DNA of 64,000 nt, taken from contig NZ_OZ244162.1 in assembly GCF_965216485.1 (NCBI RefSeq), forward strand, positions 1 to 64,000, in the 5' to 3' direction. The notes beneath the pieces were generated by a model. It saw only the letters and a program-made list of their open reading frames with translations. It was not told where the DNA came from and did no database searches. Both the position numbers and the translations under genes were made by a program. Origin of the DNA: Algiphilus sp965216485 (lineage in GTDB: Bacteria; Pseudomonadota; Gammaproteobacteria; Nevskiales; Nevskiaceae). Below, piece by piece: positions 28,605-37,920 of the stretch; positions within the stretch are counted from its first letter, which is position 1, and each line of letters begins with the position of its first letter.

Positions 28605-30439
28605 TCCACGTTCCCCGAACCCCCGTTCTTCGCTTCCTTCTCGCCTGCGCTGCGGGCCTGGGCGTTACTGCCTGCGGCGGTGGCAGCGGCAGCGGCGAAA
28701 CCGGCTCCTTTGAACTCGTCGAGGCCACGATGGCCGATGTACACGACGCCCTTGCCGGCAAGAAGTTGATGCCCGACGGCGAGAAGCTCACCTGCGTCAA
28801 GCTGGTGGAGGCCTACATCGACCGCATCCTGCGCTACAACAATGCACCGCAGCCCAATGGCGGCCTGCCGATCCGCGGCGCGCTCTACATCAATCCGACG
28901 GCGCTCGATCAGGCCGAGGCACTGGATGCCAAGTACAAGCAGGAGGGCGGCGTAGGTGACCGCTATCTGCACTGTATGCCCGTGCTGCTGAAGGACAACT
29001 TCGACACCTTCGATCACCCCTCGACCTCCGGCTCCTACGCCATGCTCGGCCATCAGGCGGGTATCGACGCCGAGAGCGTCAAGGGCCTGCGCAAGGCTGG
29101 TGCGGTCATCCTCGGCAAGGCCAACCAGGATGAATTTGCCTTCTTCACCACAGGCTTTTCAGCCCGTGCCATCCAGGTCAGCAATCCCTATAACACGGCG
29201 GAAAGCCCCGGCGGCTCGTCCTCAGGCACCGGCGCTTCCATCGCGGCCAACTTCGCCCTCGGCGGAACTGGCAGCGACACCTGCATGTCCATCCGTCTGC
29301 CGTCGGCGGTCAATGGCCTGGTGGGCATTCGCCCGAGCCTGGGTGTGATCTCCCAACACGGCATCTTCCCGCTCAGCCATGAGCGCGATACGGGCGGCCC
29401 GATGGTGCGCACCGTACGCGACGCCGCCTTGATGCTGACGGCCATGGCCAGTGTCGATCCGCGGGACCCGAAGACCCTCGACTTCCCCGAGAGCGAGCGC
29501 CCGGAAAACTACGTCGAATACCTAGACCGCGAAACCAATGGCGCGGCCGGAAAGAACATCGGCGTACTACGCAGCTTCGGCAATGGCACCGATGCCGATG
29601 GCGCAGGTGTGCAGGCCGAGCTGCTGCAGGCCGCGGTCGACAAGCTCAAGTCACTGGGCGCCAATGTCTACGACGTGACGCTGCCCAAGTTCCAGAGCCG
29701 CGGCGCCAGCTCCACGCACTGGTACATGAATGACTACTTCAAGTTCTTCGACGAAGGGGGCGGCACCTCGCCGCGCGCCTGTGTCAGCAGTGCGCTGGCC
29801 ACCCAGGAGCACGGTCGCGTTTCGGCCTGCACCGCCAATCTGCCCGGTTTCCGCGGCGGCATCGTGGAAAGCCTGCGCGTCGGTCCGCGCAGCGCCCCGC
29901 TGATGCTACTGACCGCCACGGGTGACCCCGACGCGGCACCGACGCAGGAAGAACTGGAGTCCATCGTGGACGAGCGCAAGTACGTCACCGCCGTGATGGA
30001 CGGCGACCCCAGCGTCGAAGGCACGGTATTCGACGATCGCGGCGACCCGGTCCGGCTGGACGCTCTGGTGCTTTCGCCGGGGCCGAGCGGTGGCCGCACC
30101 TGCGACCTCGGCTCGACCACCCAGATGGGCTCGATCGTGGTCCCGATCGGCTTCGATGAAAGCGTGGGCGTGCCGCGTGGCATGGAAATCTTCGTGCGCC
30201 GCTTTGACGAAGGCACCGGCCTCGGCATCGCCTATGACTACGAGCAGGCCACGCTGCACCGCAAGCCGCCGGACATCTCGCCGGGACCGCTGGTGGAGAG
30301 CAACGACACCATCGCCGAGTTCAATGCCAACACGCAGAAGGCACTGATGCAGGCGGCATCGGTAGCACCGGAAGACCTTCCCACAGGGGTCTACCTCGAC
30401 GTGCTGACCACCCTGACCGGCACCGCGCCCACCCCCTGA
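28601..30439 (+). CDS. Lipoprotein amidase-signature enzyme (copy 1)
   Basis: A 612-residue lipoprotein (lipobox VTAC, Cys25, Gly at +2). The amidase signature fold spans about 40-590. The Ser-cisSer-Lys triad can be placed at Lys131 (PVLLKDNFD), Ser206 (SPGGSSSGTG) and nucleophile Ser230 (GSDTCMSIRLP); the 24-residue spacing of the two serines equals that in FAAH. The usual GGS before the nucleophile is CMS here, as in copy 2 (CAS). Amidase-signature enzymes hydrolyse amides, nitrile-derived amides or N-acyl compounds; an exported lipid-anchored form is unusual. It is translationally coupled to hydrolase copy 1 and lies 13 bp from hydrolase copy 2. Confidence 0.88.
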   Translation: MIHVPRTPVLRFLLACAAGLGVTACGGGSGSGETGSFELVEATMADVHDALAGKKLMPDGEKLTCVKLVEAYIDRILRYNNAPQPNGGLPIRGALYINPTALDQAEALDAKYKQEGGVGDRYLHCMPVLLKDNFDTFDHPSTSGSYAMLGHQAGIDAESVKGLRKAGAVILGKANQDEFAFFTTGFSARAIQVSNPYNTAESPGGSSSGTGASIAANFALGGTGSDTCMSIRLPSAVNGLVGIRPSLGVISQHGIFPLSHERDTGGPMVRTVRDAALMLTAMASVDPRDPKTLDFPESERPENYVEYLDRETNGAAGKNIGVLRSFGNGTDADGAGVQAELLQAAVDKLKSLGANVYDVTLPKFQSRGASSTHWYMNDYFKFFDEGGGTSPRACVSSALATQEHGRVSACTANLPGFRGGIVESLRVGPRSAPLMLLTATGDPDAAPTQEELESIVDERKYVTAVMDGDPSVEGTVFDDRGDPVRLDALVLSPGPSGGRTCDLGSTTQMGSIVVPIGFDESVGVPRGMEIFVRRFDEGTGLGIAYDYEQATLHRKPPDISPGPLVESNDTIAEFNANTQKALMQAASVAPEDLPTGVYLDVLTTLTGTAPTP

Positions 30440-30452
30440 TCCGGAGCGTCCC

Positions 30453-32345
30453 ATGACCAGCCTGTATCCACGCCACAGCCGCTGGCTCGTTGGCCTCATC
30501 GCACTCTTCGTGGTGGGCTGCAGTGGCTCCAGCCTGCCGGAAGCGCCAGCAGGCGACGACGCCCCTGACGAGACCAGCAGTGCTGCCCGCTTCAGCTCGG
30601 TCGCGCCCAGCGCGGCCGAGCCCAAGGTCGGCGTCGAGGTTTCCGACGCCGTGCCCTACAGCTCCGCCGCCATCCTGGTGAGCGACCCCAGCACCGGCCT
30701 GCAATACAACGCCGATGTCGAAGGCCAGGTGCGCTACCCGCTGGAAGGCGACGGACCGCTGCCGGTCATCCTGTACCTGCACGGCCGTCACGCCACCTGC
30801 GTCTACGGTGACGGCACCGAATTCCTCAGCCCGGGCGTCTGTCCGGACTTCTCGGAAACCGGCGCGCCGCTGGTCCTCACCCAGCCCATCGACAACTTCA
30901 GAGGCTACGACTACATGGCGGACACGCTGGCCTCGCACGGCTACGTGGTCATCTCCATCGACGCCAATGATGTCAACGACAAGGACCTGGCGGGCGACGC
31001 CGGCGTCAACGCGCGTTCGCAACTGATCCTGCATCACCTCGATATCTTTCGCGCCATCAATACCGACGGCAGCTATCCGAGTCTGGCCGAACCAGAGGCC
31101 TTCATCAGCCTCAAGGAGCGTATGGACTTTGCCCGCGTCGGCCTGATGGGGCACTCGCGCGGCGGGCAGGCGGTGTCGCATGTGCATTTCCTTAATCTGC
31201 CAGGGCGGCAGACCACGGAAGTCGGCCTTCCTCCGCGTCAGTTGGCAGACCCATTCACCGCGCCGCACAGCATCAAGGCGGTCTTCGCGCTGGCACCCAC
31301 CAACTTCGACTACATCACCGCACCTGACACCACCTACGCCGTCCTGCTGCCCTATTGCGACGGCGATGTCTCGAATCTGCAGGGTGCCTTCCTCTATGAC
31401 GACTCCCGCTATGTGGCCGCAGAAAAACCGGCTGCCAAGTTCCAGATCCTGACCAAGGGCGGCAACCACAACTACTACAACACCCAATGGACCGGTGAAG
31501 AGGGCAACGGCGACGACTACACCAATGCCGACAGTTGGTGCGACCGCAGCGCCGAAGACAATGGTCGCGACAGCCCGGCCGCCCAACGTGCGCACGGTGA
31601 GTTCCTGATGTCCTCCTTCTTCCGCCTTTTTGTCGGCGGCGAAACCGACTTCAAATCCTACTGGCAGGGCCGTGCGCATCTGCCCGCCGATGCCTGCCCG
31701 GAGGACACCGAAGGCTTCTGTGACGACCGTGTGCTGCTCAGCATCCAGATGCCCGAAGCCAAGCGCATCGTCATCAACGACGCCCTCACACCGGAGCGAC
31801 TCGCCACCAACAACCTGGCAGGCAATCAGACGGTGGACGGCTTCGAGCGCGCCGAGTTCTGCACCACCAAGAACACCGAGGGCACCAATGATGCCGATGG
31901 CTGCCCCTCGGTCCGCACCTTCGCCAATACCGGCCAGCTGTTCCTGCAATGGAAGACGGCCGGCGCCAGCTTCAAGACCGAGCTGGGTGGACTGGATGCG
32001 AGCAGCAAGGACTTCCTGAGCCTGCGGGTGGGCGTAGCCTTCAATGCCGCCAAGGACTTCAACAGCACGGACAAGCAGGATTTCCGTCTGGTGCTGACCG
32101 ACAAGGGCGGCAACAGCAAGGAGCTGCTCGCCTCCGAATACGGCGATGTCCTCTTCGTACCGCCCGGGGATGCCGACAACGGCGAAGGCGCGAAGACCAC
32201 ACTCAACATGCTGCTCTTCCCGCTCAAGGCCTTTGCCGGCGTCGACCCCAGTCAGCTCGACACCCTGAAGCTCATCTTCGATCAGAGCATGGCCGGCGCC
32301 ATCCAGATCGCAGACCTCCAGTTCCAGAACGCGCCTTCGCCATGA
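30453..32345 (+). CDS. Lipoprotein alpha/beta-hydrolase (copy 2)
   Basis: A 630-residue lipoprotein (VVGC, Cys23, Ser at +2) and clear paralogue of the hydrolase at 26814-28604. Shared blocks include LHGRHATC, GYDYMADTLASHGYVV, DANDVND, GLMGHSRGG (Ser235), LPYCDGDV, GGNHNYYN and the C-terminal beta domain ending LKLIFDQSMAGAIQIADLQF. It differs by an insertion around 118-145 and a longer segment after the nucleophile. It overlaps the following amidase by 4 bp, mirroring copy 1, so the two genes seem to have been duplicated as a pair. Confidence 0.85.
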   Translation: MTSLYPRHSRWLVGLIALFVVGCSGSSLPEAPAGDDAPDETSSAARFSSVAPSAAEPKVGVEVSDAVPYSSAAILVSDPSTGLQYNADVEGQVRYPLEGDGPLPVILYLHGRHATCVYGDGTEFLSPGVCPDFSETGAPLVLTQPIDNFRGYDYMADTLASHGYVVISIDANDVNDKDLAGDAGVNARSQLILHHLDIFRAINTDGSYPSLAEPEAFISLKERMDFARVGLMGHSRGGQAVSHVHFLNLPGRQTTEVGLPPRQLADPFTAPHSIKAVFALAPTNFDYITAPDTTYAVLLPYCDGDVSNLQGAFLYDDSRYVAAEKPAAKFQILTKGGNHNYYNTQWTGEEGNGDDYTNADSWCDRSAEDNGRDSPAAQRAHGEFLMSSFFRLFVGGETDFKSYWQGRAHLPADACPEDTEGFCDDRVLLSIQMPEAKRIVINDALTPERLATNNLAGNQTVDGFERAEFCTTKNTEGTNDADGCPSVRTFANTGQLFLQWKTAGASFKTELGGLDASSKDFLSLRVGVAFNAAKDFNSTDKQDFRLVLTDKGGNSKELLASEYGDVLFVPPGDADNGEGAKTTLNMLLFPLKAFAGVDPSQLDTLKLIFDQSMAGAIQIADLQFQNAPSP

Positions 32346-33943
32346 ATCGACCCCATGCCCTCCCGCTCGTCCTCCTCGGCGCCCTGCTCGCCGCCTGTGG
32401 CAGCAGCACGCCGGAAGACAGCCCCGCTGATACCGCCGCCCCCGCCACCTTCACCCTGAAGGAAGCGACAGTCGCGGACATCCACGCCGCCTTCGCCGGC
32501 AAAAAAGTCACCGAAGACGGCAAGCCGCTGACCTGCCTCAAGCTGGGCGAGATGTACATCGACCGCATTGCGGCCCTGGATGACACACCGCAGGGCGCCT
32601 TTGCGATCAATGCCGTGCAGGCGCTCAACCCGCAGTGGCGGAATCAGGCCAAGGCACTCGACGCCGCCTATGCGGAGAAAGGACTGACCGGGCCACTGCA
32701 TTGCGTGCCGGTCCTGCTCAAGGACCTGTACGACACCAAGGACGCGCCCACGACCGCCTCTTCGCTGTCGCTGGCCGGCTCGGTACCGCCTGACGACGCC
32801 ACCTCGGTGGCCGGCCTGCGCAAAGCCGGCGCGCTGATTCTTGGCAAGGCAGCAATGACCGAATTCGCCTACTTCACGCAGAGCTACAACAGTGCGAACG
32901 GTCGCATCGCCACGCCCTACGACACCACACGCGACGCCGGCGGCTCCTCCGGGGGTAGCGCTGCGGCCATCGCCGCCAACTTCGCGGCTGTGGGCACCGG
33001 TTCGGACACCTGCGCCTCCATCCGCCTGCCACCGTCGAACAGCAGCCTTGTGGGCGTGCGCGCTTCCGTCGGCCTGGTCTCGCAGGACGGTCTGGTGCCG
33101 CTGTCGCACACTCAGGATGTCGGCGGCCCGATCACGCGCACGGTGCGCGACGCAGCACTCATGCTGGATGCCATGGCCTCCGTGGACCCGGCCGATCCGG
33201 CGACGCTGGACGCCGAGCGCAAGCAGCCCCCCACCTACACCGCCTACCTCAAGGCCGACGGCCTCACGGGCAAGCGGATCGGCATTCTGCGCACCTATGG
33301 CGGGTCTGCCGCCTTTGGCGGGGACGCCGAGGTCGATGCCTTGGTCGAGCAGGCGGCTGCCGACATGGCGGCCAAGGGGGCGGAGATCGTGGACCCGGTC
33401 GATCTGCCCGAGTTCGAAACGGTGTCTGTCATCGTGCAGGAGTTCGCCGACCATCTCGACGAGTATCTGGCCAGCTTCGACGCCCCCAAGGAGAACACCG
33501 AGGACGTCTTCACCGATCCGGGGGTGCATCCGGTAATCCGCGCTCTGGTCGGCGCCTCACTGGCGGCGCGCGACACCAGCAGCGCCGAGTATCAGCAGGC
33601 ATTGGCCAAGCGCGACGCCATGCGAGCCTATGTGGAATCCGAAATGGACCGGCTGGAACTGGATGCGCTGATCTACCCGCCGGTCTCACAGCCTGCCCTG
33701 CCCACCGGCGTGCCACAAGGCAGCAACTGCGCCTTCAGCGCCACCACGTCCATGCCTTCCATCGTCGTCCCGGCCGGCTTCACCAGCGGCGACCTCCCCG
33801 TGGGCGTAGAAATCTTTGGCCGCAAATGGGATGAATCCACGTTGTTCACCATCGCCTACGCCTACGAACAGGCCACGCAACATCGCAAGCCGCCCGCGCT
33901 GGATGGCGATGCAGAGACACCCGCACCGGAGAACAGCCAATGA
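32342..33943 (+). CDS. Lipoprotein amidase-signature enzyme (copy 2)
   Basis: A 533-residue lipoprotein starting MNRPHALPLVLLGALLAACG (Cys19). An open frame continues upstream to 31949, but the signal peptide and ATGA coupling fix the start at 32342. The triad is Lys127 (PVLLKDLYD), Ser202 (AGGSSGGS) and Ser226 (GSDTCASIRLP). It is the closest relative of the amidase at 28601, sharing the N-terminal block EATxADxHxAxAGKK and the unusual SDTCxS. It lacks about 80 residues of copy 1, mostly in the second half. It ends overlapping the third amidase by 4 bp. Confidence 0.88.
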   Translation: MNRPHALPLVLLGALLAACGSSTPEDSPADTAAPATFTLKEATVADIHAAFAGKKVTEDGKPLTCLKLGEMYIDRIAALDDTPQGAFAINAVQALNPQWRNQAKALDAAYAEKGLTGPLHCVPVLLKDLYDTKDAPTTASSLSLAGSVPPDDATSVAGLRKAGALILGKAAMTEFAYFTQSYNSANGRIATPYDTTRDAGGSSGGSAAAIAANFAAVGTGSDTCASIRLPPSNSSLVGVRASVGLVSQDGLVPLSHTQDVGGPITRTVRDAALMLDAMASVDPADPATLDAERKQPPTYTAYLKADGLTGKRIGILRTYGGSAAFGGDAEVDALVEQAAADMAAKGAEIVDPVDLPEFETVSVIVQEFADHLDEYLASFDAPKENTEDVFTDPGVHPVIRALVGASLAARDTSSAEYQQALAKRDAMRAYVESEMDRLELDALIYPPVSQPALPTGVPQGSNCAFSATTSMPSIVVPAGFTSGDLPVGVEIFGRKWDESTLFTIAYAYEQATQHRKPPALDGDAETPAPENSQ

Positions 33944-35571
33944 AGGTGCGCCACCTGCTGCTGGCCGCATCGGCCATCGCGCTGGCCGCCTGTGGCGGCA
34001 ACCAGGAGCAGGCGGCATCAACGGTTGCCGTTGCCGAAAGTGCGCGCAACGCGCAATGCACGGACGCCTATGCGGATGGACTGCGCCAGCTCAACGGTAT
34101 CGACCTGCAGCAGACCGATGTGCTAACGCTGCAAAAGACACTGCAGGCCGGCACGCTGACCAGCACCGAACTGGTGGTGCAGCAACTCGCCCGTATCGAG
34201 GCGTATGACCGCGCCAACGCGGCCTTGAATTCGGTTCGCAGTCTGGCGCCTGACGCCATCGCCCAGGCACAGATGAAGGACGCCGAACGCGCGGCCGGGC
34301 AGGCCAAGGGCCCGCTGCATGGCCTCACTGTATTGCTCAAGGACAACACCGGTACCCGCGACATGCCCACGACCGCGGGCTCCATTGCATTGGCGCGCAA
34401 TTTCCCGGTGGCGGAGGCCTTCATCACCCAGCAGCTGCGCGATGCCGGTGCCATCGTGCTGGGCAAGACCAATCTCTCCGAATTCGCCAACTGGATGGAC
34501 CTGCGCATGCCCAACGGCTACTCGTCGCTGGGCGGACAGGTCATCGCCCCCTACCGTTTCGATCTCGATCCGTCGGGCTCCTCCACCGGTTCAGGCGTGG
34601 CCGGCACCATGGCCTTCGGAACCGTGACCATTGGTACCGAGACCTCGGGCTCCATCATCAGTCCCGCAACCCGACACAGCCTGGTGGGCGTGAAACCCAC
34701 CATCGGCCTGGTCAGCCGCTCCGGCATCATCCCGCTGGCGCACAGCTTCGATACCGCGGGACCCATGACGCGCAACGTCACCGATGCCGCCGCCGTGCTT
34801 GGCGTCATTGCAGGGCTGGATCCACTGGACGACGCCAGTCCGCGCTTTGAAGCTTCGCCGCTGGCGGGTGCCGTGCCCGACTACCTGGCCGCCCTGTCCG
34901 ACACCGCACTCGAAGGGGTGCGTCTGGGCGTGCGTGAGGCGGATCTGACCGACAGCGGCCTGTTCGGCGCCGCACTAGCCGTGCTGGAAGCCGAGGGCGC
35001 GACTATCGTGCCCTTCGACGGCAATCTGCCGCCCTCGGTGGGTTCCTTCGCCTCCATCACCGCCATCCCCAACGAGTTCAAACTCTTCCTTAATCGCTAT
35101 CTGGCCGAAGAAGCCGGCCCCGGCATTCCGGTACAGAGCCTGTCGGAGATCATCGCCTACAACGAAGGCTTTCCCGGTGCGGTGAAGTTCGGCCAAAGCC
35201 TGCTGCAGTTGTCCGACGCGCAGAGCGGGCAGGAACTCGATCCGGTCTACGTCCTGTCGCGCGAGACCGCCATTCTGAGCGCCCAGACCTGGATCGATCA
35301 GCAGCTGAGCAGCAACGACCTGGATGCGATTGTCGGCCCCAACGGCGCCAACACGGGCATCACGGCCGCGGCCGGCTATCCCAATGTCACCGTCCCGATG
35401 GGCTATGACGGCCAGGTTCCGCAGGGCCTTGCATTCGCCAGCACGGCCTTCGATGAAGCCGACCTGTTGGCCTACGCCTACGACTACGAGCAGGCCACCC
35501 AACTGCGCCAGCCACCCACCGTGCTGAATGCAGAGCTGGCGCTGCCCTGTTCCGCGCTGGTCACTGAATGA
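33940..35571 (+). CDS. Lipoprotein amidase-signature enzyme (third member)
   Basis: A 543-residue lipoprotein (LAAC, Cys18). The triad is Lys134 (TVLLKDNTG), Ser214 (PSGSSTGSG) and Ser238 (GTETSGSII), here with the common SGS form rather than the CxS of the other two. It resembles secreted glutamyl-amidotransferase-A-like or peptide amidases. The C-terminus YAYDYEQATQLRQPP is shared with both other amidases. It is the last gene of the operon, which ends 28 bp before the convergent Ca/Na antiporter gene. Three non-identical amidases in one operon suggest either several amide bonds or stepwise degradation. Confidence 0.88.
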   Translation: MKVRHLLLAASAIALAACGGNQEQAASTVAVAESARNAQCTDAYADGLRQLNGIDLQQTDVLTLQKTLQAGTLTSTELVVQQLARIEAYDRANAALNSVRSLAPDAIAQAQMKDAERAAGQAKGPLHGLTVLLKDNTGTRDMPTTAGSIALARNFPVAEAFITQQLRDAGAIVLGKTNLSEFANWMDLRMPNGYSSLGGQVIAPYRFDLDPSGSSTGSGVAGTMAFGTVTIGTETSGSIISPATRHSLVGVKPTIGLVSRSGIIPLAHSFDTAGPMTRNVTDAAAVLGVIAGLDPLDDASPRFEASPLAGAVPDYLAALSDTALEGVRLGVREADLTDSGLFGAALAVLEAEGATIVPFDGNLPPSVGSFASITAIPNEFKLFLNRYLAEEAGPGIPVQSLSEIIAYNEGFPGAVKFGQSLLQLSDAQSGQELDPVYVLSRETAILSAQTWIDQQLSSNDLDAIVGPNGANTGITAAAGYPNVTVPMGYDGQVPQGLAFASTAFDEADLLAYAYDYEQATQLRQPPTVLNAELALPCSALVTE

Positions 35572-35598
35572 GGGCAGCGCGGTCGGTGCCCGCTGTGC

Positions 35599-36549
35599 TT
35601 AGCCCTTGCCGCTGATCACCAGCGCCAGATAGCTCACGTAGAGCAGCAGCAACATCACGCCTTCCCAGCGGCCAATGCGCCAGCCGGTGCGCATCAATGG
35701 CGCGAGCAGCACGGCAAAGCCGACCATCACCCAGAGATCGGTCGGCCCCACCCCGCCGGATTCCAGGGGCTGGATGAGGCTGGTGATGCCCAGAATGCCC
35801 AGGATGTTGAACAGGTTGGAACCCAGCACATTGCCCACGGCAATGTCGCCCTCGCCCTTGGCGGCTGCCACCACCGAGGCGGCCAGCTCGGGCAGGCTGG
35901 TGCCGATGGCAACAATCGTCAGGCCAATGACGGCGTCGGACAGCCCGGCCGCCTCGGCCACCGTGATTGCGCCCTGCACCAGCATGCGCGCCCCGACCAC
36001 TAGTACTGCCAAGCCCACCACGACGAACAGGATGTCGCGGCCGACGGAACCCGAGGGCGCCGGCACCCCTTCTGCGAATTCCGCATGGACCACGGCGCTC
36101 TCGCGGCGCGCACTCCACAGGCTGAAGGCAACGTAGGCCAGCACGCCGACCACCAAGGCAGTGCCTTCGATCCGCCCCAGATGCCCGTCACTGACAAGGA
36201 TCAGAAGAAGCACCGAGACCGCGATCACCAAGGGTGTGTCCACGCGCAACACCTTGGCCTGCACCGCCAGCGGCGTCACCATGGCCGCCAGGGCCAGGAT
36301 CAGACCGATATTGCCGATGTTGGACCCGACCACATTGCCGAGCGCGATGGCACTACGATCGTTGAGGGCCGCCTCCACGCTCACCGCCAGCTCCGGCATG
36401 CTGGTACCGAAGGCCACTACGGTGAGGCCGATCACCAGCGGCGTCAGCCCCAGCCGCCCAGCGAGCGACGCGCTGCCGCGCACCAGCCCTTCCGCACCCA
36501 CGTACAACAGGCCCAGTCCCGCGGCCATTGCCAGCCAAGCCCACAGCAT
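35599..36549 (-). CDS. Calcium/sodium antiporter, CaCA family (YrbG-like)
   Basis: A 316-residue inner membrane antiporter with about ten helices and internal inverted-repeat symmetry. The two ion-binding alpha-repeats are clear: GTSMPELAVSVEAAL with GNVVGSNIGNIGLILAL in the first half, and GTSLPELAASVVAA with GNVLGSNLFNILGILG in the second. It exchanges Ca2+ (or K+/Na+) across the cytoplasmic membrane, probably removing calcium. It is monocistronic and convergent with the amidase operon. Confidence 0.95.
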   Translation of the reverse strand: MLWAWLAMAAGLGLLYVGAEGLVRGSASLAGRLGLTPLVIGLTVVAFGTSMPELAVSVEAALNDRSAIALGNVVGSNIGNIGLILALAAMVTPLAVQAKVLRVDTPLVIAVSVLLLILVSDGHLGRIEGTALVVGVLAYVAFSLWSARRESAVVHAEFAEGVPAPSGSVGRDILFVVVGLAVLVVGARMLVQGAITVAEAAGLSDAVIGLTIVAIGTSLPELAASVVAAAKGEGDIAVGNVLGSNLFNILGILGITSLIQPLESGGVGPTDLWVMVGFAVLLAPLMRTGWRIGRWEGVMLLLLYVSYLALVISGKG

Positions 36550-36783
36550 GAAGATTCTCCTAGATTATCGTGGTCGACGGAGGCATCAGAATCCGAGCCT
36601 GCCGCCTCGTCGCTGAATGGACGAATCCCATCCGTCCGTTGCCGCCATCCTGAAGCCCGCGACGCGCCGGCGTCGAGCCCCACCGGCCGCAGTGCGTCAG
36701 GTCCAGTACGCATCGTCGCCCCTGTCGTCGAACCGTCACATGCGCGCGCAATAATCGCGGGTTGATCCAGCTCCTATCCTCCC

Positions 36784-37890
36784 ATGAAGCAAATGAACCT
36801 CCGGCTGTGCGCCGCGCTATCGGCTCTGCTCATCCTGAACGGCTGCGGTGGTAACGGCACTGCGGGCCAGGCCGGTGCCCAAGCCCCGGTTGCTGATAAC
36901 AGCGAGAGCCGTAATACGCGCAAACCGACCACGGAGACCACGCCGCACGACGCGGAAACGCCGCTGAATTTCATCATCCTGGGCGATGCCGGCACGCAAG
37001 ACGCGGTGCAGTCCGGCCTGGCGGAAACCATGCAACTGGTGTGCGAGTCCAAGGCCACCGAATCCGTGCCCGGCTGCCATTTCGCGATAGCGGCCGGCGA
37101 CAACATCTACTTCTTCGGCGCCTTCTCCACGCAGGACCCGCAGTTCAATACAGCCTTCGAGGATGTCTACGACGGACTCGACATCCCCTTCTATCTGGTG
37201 CTGGGCAATCACGACAACGGCGCCACCGGCCAGACCACGCAGCTCGGCGACAACCAGGTGGAATACACCTATCGCGAAGGTCGCCCCTCCCAGATGTGGC
37301 ACATGCCGGCGCGCTATTACACGCACCGCTGGGGCAATGTGATGGAGTTGTTCGCAGTGGACAGCGACACCATCGATGGCGATTCGGATTCGATTTCGCT
37401 CGACGGCAATGCCTATGACAGCGCCTTCCAGCGGGAATGGCTGCGCAAGGCAACCGAACTCTCTCCGGCGCGCTGGAAGATTTCGATGAGCCACTACAAC
37501 TACATCTCCAACGGCAACTACGGCGACGGCTCGCCCAGCTTCAAGGCCGCCATGGAGGAATCGCTCTGCGACCGCGTGCAGTTCCACGTGCAGGGCCATG
37601 AACACGACCTGCGCTGGCTCAAGCCGGTGGAATCCTGCGGCCGGACCGAGTTCATCGTTTCCGGTGCCGGCGGCCGCACGGAAACCCGTCCTGCCTCCAA
37701 CCTCGGCTTCGAGGAGCGCGAGGGCGACAAGAACGGCATCTCCGACTATCGCGGCTCCGCCGGCTTCATGTGGGCGACGATTCTCGGCGACACCATCCGC
37801 GTGGAGTGGTACGGCGAAAACATCGAGGGCCTGAACCCGCCCGAACCCGTAGAAGTCTTCACGCTGACCCAGAGCGAACTCGGCTGGTAG
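36784..37890 (+). CDS. Lipoprotein metallophosphoesterase (purple acid phosphatase-like)
   Basis: A 368-residue lipoprotein (LNGC, Cys21). The calcineurin-like metallophosphoesterase motifs occur in order: GDAG, GDNIYFF, GNHDN, SHYNY and GHEHDL, giving a full two-metal site. Tyr in GDNIY is the residue that ligates Fe3+ in purple acid (tartrate-resistant, type 5) phosphatases. It probably removes phosphate from organic esters in the periplasm or at the outer membrane. It lies 30 bp upstream of the imelysin gene and 233 bp from the divergent antiporter, so it may be the first gene of a three-gene operon. Confidence 0.9.
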   Translation: MKQMNLRLCAALSALLILNGCGGNGTAGQAGAQAPVADNSESRNTRKPTTETTPHDAETPLNFIILGDAGTQDAVQSGLAETMQLVCESKATESVPGCHFAIAAGDNIYFFGAFSTQDPQFNTAFEDVYDGLDIPFYLVLGNHDNGATGQTTQLGDNQVEYTYREGRPSQMWHMPARYYTHRWGNVMELFAVDSDTIDGDSDSISLDGNAYDSAFQREWLRKATELSPARWKISMSHYNYISNGNYGDGSPSFKAAMEESLCDRVQFHVQGHEHDLRWLKPVESCGRTEFIVSGAGGRTETRPASNLGFEEREGDKNGISDYRGSAGFMWATILGDTIRVEWYGENIEGLNPPEPVEVFTLTQSELGW

Positions 37891-37920
37891 CGCGAACGCG
37901 CGGCCGCCTTCTTCGGCTCC

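Noticed and set aside
31949..32341. Upstream extension of the second amidase frame
   Set aside because: It lies within the hydrolase copy 2 gene, and the true start is fixed by a lipoprotein signal and ATGA overlap.
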